Below are positions 8,191 to 17,403 of a DNA stretch of 64,000 nucleotides, in pieces. The position numbers were made by a program, and so were the translations under genes. Source of the DNA: Shimia sediminis (lineage in GTDB: Bacteria; Pseudomonadota; Alphaproteobacteria; Rhodobacterales; Rhodobacteraceae); the NCBI RefSeq assembly GCF_003990645.1, contig NZ_RYZK01000008.1, forward strand, positions 109,011 to 173,010, written 5' to 3'. Each line of letters begins with the position of its first letter. Position 1 is the first letter of the stretch. Under the pieces are notes generated by a model that worked only from the letters and a program-made list of their open reading frames with translations, did not search any database and was not told the DNA's origin.

Positions 8191-8218
8191 GTAGGTCGGA
8201 CAATCTTGTCCGACTTAC
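8191..8218. repeat. REP-like palindrome GTAGGTCGGACAA, copy 1
   Basis: The arms GTAGGTCGGACAA and TTGTCCGACTTAC flank a two-base centre and differ at one position. A second copy with perfect arms is at 11790. The hairpin lies 22 bases beyond the pyrG stop codon and may act as a transcript end or stability element. Confidence 0.75.
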
Positions 8219-8239
8219 GGGGCGTGACCTAGGGCGCGT

Positions 8240-9883
8240 CTAGACCAGGCGCGAGTTGTCTTTTGCGGCGCGCACAAAATCCTTGAACAGCGGGTGCGGA
8301 TCAAAGGGTTTCGACTTTAGCTCCGGGTGGAACTGCACGCCGATGAACCACGGGTGGTCTTTCCATTCGACGATCTCGGGCAGGCGGCCGTCCGGGCTGA
8401 GGCCCGAGAACTGCAATCCGCAGGCTTCGAGTTTTTCGCGATAGGTCATGTCGACCTCATAGCGATGGCGGTGACGCTCATCGATGGCGGTGGTGCCATA
8501 GACGCCGGCCACTTTCGAGCCTTCGCTCAGCACCGCATCATAGGCGCCCAGGCGCATGGTGCCACCCTTGTCGTCGGTGGATTTGCGCTGCACCTTGGCG
8601 TTGCCCTGCACCCATTCTTTCAGGTGATAGACCACAGGCTCAAAGCGTTTCCCACCAGCTTCGTGGTCGAACTCTTCCGAGCCCGCCGAGGTGATCCCGG
8701 CGACATTACGCGCGGCTTCGATCACCGCCATCTGCATGCCAAGACAGATGCCGAGATAGGGCACCCCGCGTTCGCGGGCAAACTGCGCCGCCTTGATCTT
8801 GCCTTCGGTGCCGCGTTCGCCAAAGCCGCCGGGCACCAGGATGGCGTCATACCCTTCCAGATAGGGGGCGGCATCGTCATTGTCGAACACCTCGGCGTCG
8901 ACCCATTTCACGTTGACCTTGACGCGGTTGTGCATGCCACCGTGGGTCAGCGCCTCTTTGATGGACTTATAGGCGTCCTCGAGCTGCGTGTATTTGCCGA
9001 CAATGGCGACATTCACTTCGCCATCGGTGTTGTACAGGCGGTCGGATACGTCTTCCCATGTGCGCAGGTCGGGTTTCGGCGCAGGCGCAATGCCAAAGGC
9101 GTCCAGCACCGCCTGATCCAACCCCTGACGGTGATAGGCCAGAGGTGCTTCATAGATCGATTTCAGATCATAGGCCGCCACAACGGCCTCCTTGCGCACA
9201 TTACAGAACAGCGCGATCTTGTTGCGTTCTTTCTCGGGGATCGGTTGCTCAGAGCGGCAGACGAGGATGTCGGGCGCGATCCCGATGGATTGCAGTTCCT
9301 TGACCGAGTGTTGCGTTGGCTTGGTCTTCAACTCGCCTGAAGCTGCCAGATAAGGCAACAGCGTCAGGTGCATAAAGATACACTGGCCGCGGGGCTTGTC
9401 ATGGCTGAACTGGCGGATGGCTTCAAAGAACGGCAGCCCCTCGATGTCGCCAACTGTGCCGCCGATCTCGCAGAGCATAAAGTCGACCTCATCATCACCG
9501 ATGTTGATAAAGTCCTTGATTTCGTTGGTGACGTGGGGGACGACCTGAATGGTTTTGCCAAGGTAATCGCCACGGCGTTCTTTTTCCAGAACCGTGGAAT
9601 AGACGCGGCCGGATGAGACGGAATCGGTCATCCGCGCCGGAACGCCGGTAAAGCGTTCGTAGTGGCCCAGGTCCAGATCGGTCTCGGCGCCATCGTCGGT
9701 GACAAACACCTCGCCGTGTTCAAAGGGCGACATCGTGCCCGGATCAACGTTCAGATAGGGGTCCAGCTTGCGCAGCCGTACCGTGTATCCGCGCGCCTGC
9801 AAGAGCGCGCCCAAAGCTGCGGACGCAAGGCCTTTGCCCAACGACGACACAACACCACCTGTAATGAAAATATACCGCGCCAT
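8240..9883 (-). CDS. pyrG: CTP synthase
   Basis: This 547-residue enzyme makes CTP from UTP, ATP and glutamine, the last step of pyrimidine nucleotide synthesis. The N-terminal synthetase domain begins [22 protein letters not shown] and includes the [20 protein letters not shown] nucleotide-binding region. The C-terminal class I glutamine amidotransferase domain shows GGFGERG, the nucleophile cysteine in YLGICLGMQ, and the C-terminal histidine/glutamate in FHPELKS. Length is normal for the family. It is followed by a palindromic repeat and preceded, on the same strand, by secG about 215 bases upstream. Confidence 0.98.
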   Translation of the reverse strand: MARYIFITGGVVSSLGKGLASAALGALLQARGYTVRLRKLDPYLNVDPGTMSPFEHGEVFVTDDGAETDLDLGHYERFTGVPARMTDSVSSGRVYSTVLEKERRGDYLGKTIQVVPHVTNEIKDFINIGDDEVDFMLCEIGGTVGDIEGLPFFEAIRQFSHDKPRGQCIFMHLTLLPYLAASGELKTKPTQHSVKELQSIGIAPDILVCRSEQPIPEKERNKIALFCNVRKEAVVAAYDLKSIYEAPLAYHRQGLDQAVLDAFGIAPAPKPDLRTWEDVSDRLYNTDGEVNVAIVGKYTQLEDAYKSIKEALTHGGMHNRVKVNVKWVDAEVFDNDDAAPYLEGYDAILVPGGFGERGTEGKIKAAQFARERGVPYLGICLGMQMAVIEAARNVAGITSAGSEEFDHEAGGKRFEPVVYHLKEWVQGNAKVQRKSTDDKGGTMRLGAYDAVLSEGSKVAGVYGTTAIDERHRHRYEVDMTYREKLEACGLQFSGLSPDGRLPEIVEWKDHPWFIGVQFHPELKSKPFDPHPLFKDFVRAAKDNSRLV

Positions 9884-10071
9884 CGGCTCGCGATCCCCCG
9901 TGAATTTTCGTCTGCTCTTCAGCCATTTTTAGGTGCCCACACGCAGTGATTCGGTTCAGAATCTACGGCAGCATCACGGGACTTGAGTCTTACAAGATTC
10001 GCCACAACTTGGCAACCGGACCGCAAGATGCTGTTGCGGCCAGATTGGCAATCTCAAACTGTGGGGTGAAA

Positions 10072-10086
10072 GGGCCGAACCGGCCC
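10072..10086 (-). terminator. Hairpin downstream of secG
   Basis: GGGCCG-AAC-CGGCCC forms a compact 6-bp stem just beyond the secG stop, followed on the minus strand by CTTTCACC. The T-run is short, so this is a weak candidate. Confidence 0.45.
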
Positions 10087-10098
10087 GATCCGCGTCGA

Positions 10099-10449
10099 TC
10101 AGTCGGCGCGTGGCACCAGCGGCGTGTCGCTGGTCGTGGGCGGCAACAGGTCCGATGCAGGCTCGTCGGTGGTCTCGGTGGCGGTCGGCTGATCGCTCAG
10201 ACGGTCCAGAACCGAACTCCCGGCCGAGTTGTTGGCCGCAATGATCGTCAGGGCGATCGAGGTGCAGATGAACGCAATCGCGAGAATCCAGGTGACCTTG
10301 CCCAATGCGGTTGCAGCCGCGCGGCCCGAGATGGCGCCGCCGCCACCGCCGCCCATACCCAGACCGCCCCCTTCCGAGCGTTGCAGCAGCACGACGCCAA
10401 TCAGCGACAGCGCAAGAAGAAGGTGGATGATAAGGACAACGTTTTCCAT
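10099..10449 (-). CDS. secG: Preprotein translocase subunit SecG
   Basis: This 116-residue protein is the small SecYEG subunit that assists protein export through the inner membrane. It starts at the ATG at 10449 (MENVVLIIHLLLALSLIGVVLLQ), followed by the family-typical QRSEGGGLGMGGGG glycine-rich cytoplasmic loop and a second membrane helix (WILAIAFICTSIALTII). The C-terminal tail of about 45 residues is rich in Thr, Asp and Pro, as in other alphaproteobacterial SecG proteins. Neighbouring pyrG downstream is the common order in this bacterial group. Confidence 0.93.
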   Translation of the reverse strand: MENVVLIIHLLLALSLIGVVLLQRSEGGGLGMGGGGGGAISGRAAATALGKVTWILAIAFICTSIALTIIAANNSAGSSVLDRLSDQPTATETTDEPASDLLPPTTSDTPLVPRAD

Positions 10450-10627
10450 AAGGACCCGCAAGCATTCGGTTGGTTCAGCGCGCTATGTAGGCAAGTTTGC
10501 TCCGGGGGGCAAGCCGGTTTCGCGGTGCAGGCGCCGCTTGGTCCAGCATATCTGCGGCGATTTTCGCGCCAGCCACAGCGCAGCCATTGGAAATCACCGG
10601 TTTGGGCGTGAATTGCCCGGAACGTCC

Positions 10628-11632
10628 CTAGTCTGACACCGGCTCAAAACACGGCAGATAACTCTCTCGCGCGCTATGGGCTTCACCGACTTTCTTGAAC
10701 TCCCCGGCCTTCAAGGCTTCAGCGACGGCCGCCAAGGCACGATCAACCGGGTTCGGGTCATCGACATGGCGGTAATTGCTGTCAAAAAAGATCATGTGCC
10801 CCGGCGCCCAATAGCCTGCCCCGGTGCGGGCACCAACAAAGGCCGACAGCGCCAGCCACTCCGCCTCGTGCAGGAAACCGCTAAAGCTGACCGCATGCCA
10901 GATGCTGGCCTTGGTCCAGTTCGGAAGAAAGGGCACCAGGTCGTTCTCATGCTGAAACCGATAGGTTTTGGCATCCAACCCCGAGGCCCTGTAGCCTTTG
11001 GCAAAGGCCTCATCCACCGAGACCGCCGGGGCATAGGCGTAGACTTCGATCTTCCCCTCCAGCTCGGGCCATGTCTGATGCACAAGGGCCGCCAGCAAAT
11101 AGGTCATGGCGCCGCCCTTGCTGTGCCCGGTGATCAGAACCCCCTTGGGCGCGCGGTCCAGAATTGCACCCAGTTGCGCCTCGATCCACGGCCACAGCTC
11201 TTGCGCGGCCTCGGCAAATCCGCGTTCCGCGTGGCCCAGATGCGCCTTGCCCATCACCCATTTCAGCGGGCGCATATGGGCGTCGTTGACCCAGTCCTTG
11301 ACCCACTCCATGACGTTGTGGTGGCCCAGTGTCGGTGGCAAGGTGCCGCGCACCGCAACCACCGCATAGCCGTCTTCGGTCAGCCCCACGAGGCAGCCGT
11401 TGATATGGTCTTCGCCTGAACAGACAAAGGCGGGCACGTAGGTGTCCGGCCCTTCCACGAAACCCACCTCGGCCTGAACCTTGGCATCCACGTCGTATAT
11501 GCAGCCGTCGCCGTTATCGACCTGTCGCAGCACCTCTGTGCCTGCGTCTGACGGGTCTTCCTGGTGATGGATGTGATAGGCGCACAGGCTGGCATTCATC
11601 ATCCGGCGCGCCATTTTGTGGTCTGCGATCAT
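10628..11632 (-). CDS. Lipase class 3 family protein
   Basis: This 334-residue alpha/beta-hydrolase starts at the ATG at 11632 with GGGAG eight bases upstream. The nucleophile elbow is GHSKGG with serine at residue 171, preceded by the oxyanion-side AVVAVRGTLPP segment, as in class-3 (PF01764) lipases. A following AYAPAVSVD strand and DLVPFLP hold the expected aspartate, and a C-terminal GHMIFFDS holds a likely catalytic histidine. No signal peptide is visible, so it is likely cytoplasmic. The natural ester substrate is unknown. Confidence 0.85.
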   Translation of the reverse strand: MIADHKMARRMMNASLCAYHIHHQEDPSDAGTEVLRQVDNGDGCIYDVDAKVQAEVGFVEGPDTYVPAFVCSGEDHINGCLVGLTEDGYAVVAVRGTLPPTLGHHNVMEWVKDWVNDAHMRPLKWVMGKAHLGHAERGFAEAAQELWPWIEAQLGAILDRAPKGVLITGHSKGGAMTYLLAALVHQTWPELEGKIEVYAYAPAVSVDEAFAKGYRASGLDAKTYRFQHENDLVPFLPNWTKASIWHAVSFSGFLHEAEWLALSAFVGARTGAGYWAPGHMIFFDSNYRHVDDPNPVDRALAAVAEALKAGEFKKVGEAHSARESYLPCFEPVSD

Positions 11633-11789
11633 GTGGTCGTCTCCCTGACGTGTCACGCCGTCTTGGGTCCATCATGCGGGCAGATGGCACAGGACGGCCA
11701 GAACACAAGCCTCAGAGGCGTTGGTCTCAGAGAGCTTTGGTGAACAGATCAAAACCCTAGCGCAGAATACATCTTTCGTCCAACGCAGC

Positions 11790-11817
11790 GTAGGTCGGAC
11801 AATTTTGTCCGACCTAC
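11790..11817. repeat. REP-like palindrome GTAGGTCGGACAA, copy 2
   Basis: Perfect 13-base arms GTAGGTCGGACAA and TTGTCCGACCTAC surround TT. The right arm overlaps the sulfatase stop codon, which is the TAG of GTAGG on the minus strand. It matches the copy at 8191. Confidence 0.8.
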
Positions 11818-13379
11818 AGGGACGGAGACAACCCCAACCGTTCAAACTGTTCTTCGGGCGTATCGGCGTCGCGCATCAGCCCCGCCATCAGCGCTTGCAT
11901 CCGGGCCTCAAGCGTCAGATCGTCCAGCTCTGCCACCTGACCCGGATCCGCCGCCGTGTCCCACAGCATCGTGTCAAACTGCCGGTCCCGCGCCACCCAG
12001 GTGACGTTCTGGATCTTCATGGTCTGCGCGCCCTTCATAAAGGAAAACGGCGGCGCCAGCGTCATCTCGGCAAAGTCCTCAACCGCAAAGGATGCCCGCA
12101 TATGCGTCGGCATCAGCGTGTATTGATAAAGCGGCTGATTGTCCTCGCTCTGCGGCGCACGCATATAGACATAGCGCCCGTCCGTCACGTTGACGTGCCC
12201 CCCGTGCATGCCAAAGATCGCCGCATCGCGCACCGGTTCATCCCGCGCAATCACGTCCGCCAGATCCTGCCCGATCATGTCCCCGGTCGGCTCCTGCCCA
12301 AAGAACCGCAAGAGGGTAGGCGCGAGGTCAATCGACGGCTGCACCAGCGCTTGCCGCCGCTCACCCTTGGCGCCAACTCTCGGGTCCCAGATGAAAAACG
12401 GCGTATTGGCGATCTCCTGGTATATGGGCATCGACATCTTGCCCCACCAGTCATGCTCGCCCAAGAGGAACCCGTGGTCGGTCCAGACGATCAGCATCGT
12501 GTCCTCCCACAGCCCCTTGTCGTCCATCATGTCCATGACCTGACCCAGGTATTCGTCGCACATGCTGACAAGCGCGGCATATTCCACCCTCAGGTGTTTG
12601 TTTTCTTCCGGATGCTCCGTGGTGCGCGCATACATCGGCCAGTCGAACATCGGCCCGTCGTAAGCCTCGTAATGCTCTTTGTAGAGCTCTTTATAGCGGT
12701 CCAGCGTGTAGAACGGCTCGTGCGGATCAAAGGTTTCGATATGCAACATCCAGTTGTCGTGATCGGCGTTCTTGTCGATGAACTGCAACCCGTCCTTGAA
12801 ACATCGCGCCTGCGGCTGGTTTTCCTCCACGTTCATGAAACCGCGATTGACCCAGTCCTGCCGTGTCAGATAGCGCAGCCTCTGCATTGAGGCGTCACTC
12901 TCTTCCGGAAAGGCCTTCTTATAGGCCTCAAACACCTCGGGTTCCGAATAGATGCCGTTCTTCCCAAAGGCGCCTTTTGGAATGTCCGGCTCGTTCAGGT
13001 CGCCAATCCACGGATCGCCCTCTTGTCCACGCCAATAAGCCCACGTGGTGTAGTGGGTGTGATAGTTCAGCCCGCCATCTTCAAAGTAATGGTTGTGATC
13101 GGTGGTCAGATGCGTGTGCACGCCCGCGTCATTCAGCATCTTGGGCATCGAGTCATCAAACGGCTCCAAAGGCCCCCAGCTGCGATGCAGGAAATTCGGC
13201 CGCCCGGTGTGCCAGTCCCGCCGCGCCGGCATGCAGGGCATCGAACAGACGTAAGAGGTGTCAAAGGTCACCGCCCGATCTGCCAGCCGCTGAAAGTTCG
13301 GCGCATGCACCCAAGTGTTGCCATAACAGGGCAGGAAATGGCGGCTTAACGTGTCGAACATGACGACAATGGCTTTCAT
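11814..13379 (-). CDS. Type I sulfatase
   Basis: This 521-residue enzyme belongs to the alkaline-phosphatase superfamily and would hydrolyse a sulfate ester. The active-site signature is C-M-P-A-R followed by RDWHTG, with Cys49 expected to be converted to formylglycine. Metal ligands are seen in VVMFDTLSRHFLPCYG (Asp9) and in IVWTDHGFLLGEHDWWGK. No signal peptide is present, so a cytoplasmic enzyme is likely. The substrate (choline sulfate, sugar sulfate or another) cannot be told. A LysR regulator lies just upstream on the same strand. The stop codon sits in a palindromic repeat. Confidence 0.9.
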   Translation of the reverse strand: MKAIVVMFDTLSRHFLPCYGNTWVHAPNFQRLADRAVTFDTSYVCSMPCMPARRDWHTGRPNFLHRSWGPLEPFDDSMPKMLNDAGVHTHLTTDHNHYFEDGGLNYHTHYTTWAYWRGQEGDPWIGDLNEPDIPKGAFGKNGIYSEPEVFEAYKKAFPEESDASMQRLRYLTRQDWVNRGFMNVEENQPQARCFKDGLQFIDKNADHDNWMLHIETFDPHEPFYTLDRYKELYKEHYEAYDGPMFDWPMYARTTEHPEENKHLRVEYAALVSMCDEYLGQVMDMMDDKGLWEDTMLIVWTDHGFLLGEHDWWGKMSMPIYQEIANTPFFIWDPRVGAKGERRQALVQPSIDLAPTLLRFFGQEPTGDMIGQDLADVIARDEPVRDAAIFGMHGGHVNVTDGRYVYMRAPQSEDNQPLYQYTLMPTHMRASFAVEDFAEMTLAPPFSFMKGAQTMKIQNVTWVARDRQFDTMLWDTAADPGQVAELDDLTLEARMQALMAGLMRDADTPEEQFERLGLSPSL

Positions 13380-13509
13380 GCTGATCTCTCCTTGGGCGGC
13401 CTGACGTCCAGCGTGACCCTGTGGGCGACGGACATTTTCGCGAGCAGCCTAGCCGCAGCACAGCCATTCTCAAATTCCAGAAATTCTCCGGTTTTCCCTG
13501 CACAAAAAG

Positions 13510-14430
13510 TTATGCAAAAGAACGGGCCAAAAGACAGCTGGACAACAGGTCCGCGTCATGGCCCGGTGATCGGTGGCGCGGCTCTCCCAGATAATACCCA
13601 AACCCGGTCTTCAGATCGTGCCGCGTCAAGGCAACCAAAGATCCCTTCTCCAGATGCGCCCCGACAAGCGCCCGACTGCCCAGGACTACCCCTTCGCCCC
13701 GCAATGCCGCCTCGACCGCCATGGCATAGGACGAGAACACCACCCGGGGCACAAAGGGCGCGCAACCCGGCGCGGCCCAGTCGAGCCAATCCTGCAGGGT
13801 GACGCTGTTGACGCCCGAGCGGCTATAGTCCAGCAAATGCAGGCCCGGCAGGTCCTCAGGGCGCAACGCCTCCGGGGCCTCAGACAATCCGACGCGCGTT
13901 AGATAGAGGGGCGCCGCCACGGGGATCAGCACCTCGTCCAGCAGGGGCGTAAGCCGCCATTCGGGATGTGTCCCCTTGGAAAACACGATGGCAAGGTCGC
14001 TCTCCGACTGCGCAAGCTCGCTCAGATTGTCCGTCGTGGTCAGCTTGACCGACACCTCTGGATACGTGTCGTGAAAGCGATGCAACACAGGCCCCAGCCA
14101 CAGGTGCGAAACGGCAGCCGGTGCAGCCAGGGTGACAAAGGTCTCAGGGGCGGTTGCCCCCAACTCGTCCAACTCGGTCCCAAGATACGCCAGCGCGGTC
14201 TGCACCCGGACCAACAGCCTCTCTCCCTTGGCCGTCAGGGTCAGCTGCCGCCCGTTGCGGCGATATAGCTGAAACCCCAACATGTCCTCCAGATGCTTGA
14301 TGCGCCGGCTGACCGCAGCCTGCGTGACCGACAGGTCCCGCGCCGCCGCGGAAAAGCTCATCAGCCTGCCGGTGGCTTCAAACACCCGCAATGCATCCAG
14401 GGACACCGTTTCAATCAACCGTCGTTTCAT
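13510..14430 (-). CDS. LysR family transcriptional regulator (GcvA-like)
   Basis: This 306-residue regulator has an N-terminal winged helix-turn-helix: VSLDALRVFEATGRLMSFSAAARDLSVTQAAVSRRIKHLED, matching the GcvA subgroup. The remainder is a type-2 periplasmic-binding-like effector domain (residues about 95-295). It lies upstream of the sulfatase on the same strand with a gap of about 130 bases, so it may control that gene, or the divergently read channel gene at 14618. The effector is unknown. Confidence 0.92.
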   Translation of the reverse strand: MKRRLIETVSLDALRVFEATGRLMSFSAAARDLSVTQAAVSRRIKHLEDMLGFQLYRRNGRQLTLTAKGERLLVRVQTALAYLGTELDELGATAPETFVTLAAPAAVSHLWLGPVLHRFHDTYPEVSVKLTTTDNLSELAQSESDLAIVFSKGTHPEWRLTPLLDEVLIPVAAPLYLTRVGLSEAPEALRPEDLPGLHLLDYSRSGVNSVTLQDWLDWAAPGCAPFVPRVVFSSYAMAVEAALRGEGVVLGSRALVGAHLEKGSLVALTRHDLKTGFGYYLGEPRHRSPGHDADLLSSCLLARSFA

Positions 14431-14617
14431 GACTTATTCTTCAGGGAAACCAGCGCCCAAGTCCAGCGCCATGCATCCTCAGAGCGCCTCGGCCCCGGAC
14501 CCTGACCCCGACCAGAGTGTGTTGCCAAAGCGTTTAACCCGCAAAGCCCGCCAGTTTTTCCCCGGAACCAGAACTTGCCTCTCGAAACGCGTCCCGCGAT
14601 CACGCTATCCTGCCCGC

Positions 14618-15403
14618 ATGACCGAGCCCAACCACTTTGACGCCCACAAACCCAAGGACATCGCCGCGCTGATCGAGACCGCAGGCGTGGCCAAGGCGCA
14701 TCTGCCGCTGGTGCAGATGTTCGTGCTGGCAATGCTGGCCGGGGCCTTTATCGGTTTTGGCGCGGCGGCTTACTCGATGACCATGGCCGGGGTGGACGCC
14801 ACACTTGGCCCGGCGCGCCTGCTGGGCGGGCTGGTGTTCTCGCTGGGCCTGATCCTGGTCATCATCGGCGGGGCCGAGCTGTTCACCGGCAACGCGCTCA
14901 TGGTCATGGCGGTGGTCGACGGCAAACTGCCGCTGCCGCTGCTTCTTCGCAGTTGGCTTGTGGTTTATCTTGGCAACCTCGTCGGCGCCGTCGGCCTTGC
15001 CATCGCCTTTGGCCTCACGGGTCTTCTGGACGGCCCCATGGGCACCGTCGCCGCCACGATTGCCGAGGCCAAGTCCACCCTGTCGCCGCTGCACGCCTTT
15101 GTGCGTGGCGCGCTTTGCAATGCCCTAGTGTGCCTCGCGGTCTGGCTAACCTTTGCCGCGCGCACCGTGGTGGGCAAGATTTTTGCCATCCTCTGGCCGA
15201 TCACCGGCTTTGTGCTCCTCGGCCTCGAACACTCGATCGCCAATATGTATTTCTTCCCCCAGGGCTGGCTCGCCGGGGCCGATACCGCGCCGATGGGCGC
15301 CATCAGCAATCTCATCTGGGTCACGCTGGGCAATATCCTCGGCGGGGCAGGCGGCGTCGCACTGGCCTATTGGGTCGCCTATCGGGGCGGCGTGAGGACA
15401 TAG
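14618..15403 (+). CDS. Formate/nitrite transporter family channel
   Basis: This 261-residue membrane protein starts at the ATG at 14618, after a long upstream reading that lacks family sequence. It has six hydrophobic segments and FNT family patterns: MLAGAFIGFGAAAYSM, GGAELFTGNALMVMAVVDG and a VRGALCNALVCLAVWLTFAAR repeat. Members move small monovalent anions such as formate, nitrite or hydrosulfide. The gene precedes the nitrile hydratase operon by about 100 bases on the same strand, but a functional link is only positional. Confidence 0.9.
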   Translation: MTEPNHFDAHKPKDIAALIETAGVAKAHLPLVQMFVLAMLAGAFIGFGAAAYSMTMAGVDATLGPARLLGGLVFSLGLILVIIGGAELFTGNALMVMAVVDGKLPLPLLLRSWLVVYLGNLVGAVGLAIAFGLTGLLDGPMGTVAATIAEAKSTLSPLHAFVRGALCNALVCLAVWLTFAARTVVGKIFAILWPITGFVLLGLEHSIANMYFFPQGWLAGADTAPMGAISNLIWVTLGNILGGAGGVALAYWVAYRGGVRT

Positions 15404-15499
15404 CTGGCACGTCACCCGTCAGGACACGGCTAAGGTGGCCCCACCCCCAAAGGGCGCAAACCCTCTGGACATCCTCGCCACGTGTGCCAATCTCCCCCC

Positions 15500-16117
15500 A
15501 TGCCTCATGACACCCACGACCACCCGCACGCCCTTCTGCCGCCTGATCCTGCCCTCAGGGTTCGCGCGCTCGAGACCATTCTCACCGAAAAAGGCCTGAT
15601 TGATCCCGCCGCGCTGGATGAGATCATCGACACCTATGAACATAAAATCGGCCCCCAGAACGGCGCCAAGGTGGTCGCCAAAATGTGGACCGACCCGGCC
15701 TTTCGCGAGGCCATGCTGACCGACCCCATGCCCTTGCTGGACGAGATGGGCTTTTACGGCCGTCAGGGCGAGCATATGGTCATCGTCGAAAACACACCAC
15801 AGGTGCATAACGTCGTCGTCTGTACGCTCTGCTCCTGTTACCCATGGCCGCTTCTTGGCATCCCGCCCGGTTGGTACAAATCCGACGCCTATCGCGCCCG
15901 CGTGGTGCGTGAACCCCGCGCGGTTCTGGCCGAGTTTGGCGTCACCGTGCCCGCCGACAAAAAGGTCCGCGTCTGGGACTCGACCGCCGAAATCCGCTAC
16001 CTCGTCGTGCCCGAACGCCCCGCAGGCACCGAGGGCATGACCGTGGCCGAGCTGGAAAAGCTGGTCAGCCGAAATTCCATGATCGGCACGGCGCTGGCGA
16101 CGGAGCCGACGACATGA
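15500..16117 (+). CDS. nthA: Cobalt-type nitrile hydratase, alpha subunit
   Basis: This 205-residue subunit carries the metal site of nitrile hydratase, which turns nitriles into amides. The claw motif is C108-T-L-C111-S-C113 followed by Y-P-W. Threonine after the first cysteine and tyrosine after the third are hallmarks of the cobalt form; the iron form has serine and threonine there. In the family the second and third cysteines are oxidised. The start at 15500 is chosen because it yields the normal N-terminus; the ribosome site is weak. The stop overlaps the beta-subunit start by four bases. Confidence 0.95.
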   Translation: MPHDTHDHPHALLPPDPALRVRALETILTEKGLIDPAALDEIIDTYEHKIGPQNGAKVVAKMWTDPAFREAMLTDPMPLLDEMGFYGRQGEHMVIVENTPQVHNVVVCTLCSCYPWPLLGIPPGWYKSDAYRARVVREPRAVLAEFGVTVPADKKVRVWDSTAEIRYLVVPERPAGTEGMTVAELEKLVSRNSMIGTALATEPTT

Positions 16118-16788
16118 GCCGCGTGCACGACATGGGCGGGCGCTACGGCGACGGTGCGATCAACCCGAAGGATGACGCGACCTTTGTCGAAGGCTGGCAC
16201 GCCCGCGCGCTGGCGGTAACACTCGCCGCCGGGGCGCTTGGCCAATGGAACATCGACTATTCCCGCCATGCCCGCGAAACCCTCTCGCCCAAGGATTACG
16301 CCCGGTTTTCCTATTACGAAAAATGGATGGCGGGTCTTGCTGACATGCTGGTCGCCAAGGGCATCGTCACCCGCGAAGAACTGCAATCGGGCCACGGGGC
16401 AGGGCGCTCAGACCTCGCAGACCGTGTCCTGCGTGCCGAGGCCGTGGCGGGTGTTCTGGCCAAGGGCAGCCCCTACCAGCGCCCCGAGGCCCCCGCCGCC
16501 ACCTTCACCCCCGGCGACCGGGTGCGGACCCGCCGTCCGGCCCACAACCTCCACGTCACCGGCGGCCACACCCGACTGCCGTCTTATGCCGCGGGTCTGT
16601 CGGGCACGATTGTCCTTCGGCACGGCGCCCATGTCCTGCCGGACGCCAACGCCCATGGCCTCGGCGAAGCGGCCGAGCCGCTTTATGCTGTCGCTTTCCC
16701 GGCCCGTGATCTCTGGGGGGACGAGGCATGCGCACAGGACGAGGTTGTCCTCGACCTCTGGCAAAGCTACCTGGAGCCCACAACATGA
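16114..16788 (+). CDS. nthB: Nitrile hydratase, beta subunit
   Basis: This 224-residue subunit pairs with the alpha subunit. It begins [16 protein letters not shown] as in the family, has the helical N-terminal region with [14 protein letters not shown], and the C-terminal SH3-like barrel with [26 protein letters not shown] and [13 protein letters not shown]. Both ends overlap their neighbours by four bases, so alpha, beta and accessory protein are translated together. Confidence 0.95.
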   Translation: MSRVHDMGGRYGDGAINPKDDATFVEGWHARALAVTLAAGALGQWNIDYSRHARETLSPKDYARFSYYEKWMAGLADMLVAKGIVTREELQSGHGAGRSDLADRVLRAEAVAGVLAKGSPYQRPEAPAATFTPGDRVRTRRPAHNLHVTGGHTRLPSYAAGLSGTIVLRHGAHVLPDANAHGLGEAAEPLYAVAFPARDLWGDEACAQDEVVLDLWQSYLEPTT

Positions 16789-17096
16789 GCTGCCCCGATC
16801 CCGTCTTTGAAGCCCCCTGGCACGCCCAGCTTTTTGCCCTCACCGTGCACCTGCACGCACAAGGCACCTTTGACTGGCCCGCATGGACCGAAGCCTTTGG
16901 CGCGACACTTGCTGAACACCGCCTGTCGGGTGACCTCAATGGCGGCGATGATTACTTCACCGCCTGGCTCGCCACGCTCGAGCGTCTGCTCGACGCCAAC
17001 AACATGGCCCCTCCCGCTGCGGTCGAGGCCACGCGGGATGCCTGGAAACAGGCCTATCTTTCGACGCCGCACGGGGACCCGGTGCGCCTTTCGTGA
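16785..17096 (+). CDS. Nitrile hydratase accessory protein
   Basis: This 103-residue protein starts inside the beta-subunit stop codon. It has the family pattern PVFEAPWHAQLFALTVHLHAQG, FDWPAWTEAFGATLAEH, and DDYFTAWLATLERLL, related to the beta-subunit N-terminus. In cobalt-type systems this protein acts as a chaperone that helps insert the metal into the alpha subunit. No amidase gene, the usual next step in nitrile use, is seen nearby. Confidence 0.9.
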   Translation: MSCPDPVFEAPWHAQLFALTVHLHAQGTFDWPAWTEAFGATLAEHRLSGDLNGGDDYFTAWLATLERLLDANNMAPPAAVEATRDAWKQAYLSTPHGDPVRLS

Positions 17097-17116
17097 TGCC
17101 GGCCAGCACTTCATTT

Positions 17117-17170
17117 CGCCAAAAATACTCCGGGGTGAATTGGCCGCAGGCCAAGAGGGGCAGCGCCCCT
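17117..17170. repeat. Intergenic GCCAAAAATACTCCG element, copy 4, with two hairpins
   Basis: CGCCAAAAATACTCCGGGGT is followed by TTGGCC-GCA-GGCCAA (17140-17154) and AGGGGC-AGC-GCCCCT (17156-17170). It is the most complete copy of the element in this window and lies 20 bases after the nitrile hydratase accessory gene, where it may end transcription. Confidence 0.6.
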
Positions 17171-17314
17171 TAGCGTCGCTGACCTGGTCGGCGCTTTCCT
17201 GTGTCTCCCCTGCACATCCGGGGGCGTCTTCGCCATCGTGCGCAGGCAGTGAAACCCCACCCCGTCAAAAACGGCGCAAAACCGTTAACAAATTCGAAAA
17301 ATTCCCAAAGTGAC

Positions 17315-17394
17315 CATGTTGTACAACATGGAGAAACCCGCCAAAAAATGTTGTACAACTTGGAGAGTCGCCCCTCAAAAAGATGTACAACATG
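17315..17394. repeat. Three palindromes around TTGTACAA spaced exactly 32 bp
   Basis: Copy 1 (17315-17330) is the perfect 16-base palindrome CATGTTGTACAACATG. Copy 2 (17347-17362) reads AATGTTGTACAACTTG. Copy 3 (17379-17394) reads AAAGATGTACAACATG. Their centres are 32 bases apart each time. The DNA between copies 1 and 2 is also partly repeated (TGGAGA), so this is a degenerate tandem repeat with a palindromic half. Three helical turns separate the sites, so a protein could bind all on one face. Confidence 0.75.
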
Positions 17395-17403
17395 GTCAAA
17401 GAG

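Larger units (their letters stand above)
17097..17403. other. Gene-free region between nitrile hydratase operon and DUF6524 gene
   Basis: This 307-base gap lies between convergent genes. It holds the double-hairpin intergenic element (17117-17170), a stretch without clear coding sequence, and the 32-bp-period palindromic array (17315-17394). I see no convincing small gene in it. Confidence 0.6.

Noticed and set aside
6452-8194. 580-codon open frame on the plus strand
   Set aside because: It runs antisense to DUF1330 and the two secreted-protein genes, crosses intergenic repeats, and has no recognisable domain.
17315-17394. Possible mini CRISPR array
   Set aside because: The regular 32-base period is suggestive, but the repeat part is only 16 bases and palindromic, the spacers are partly repeated, and no cas gene is near.
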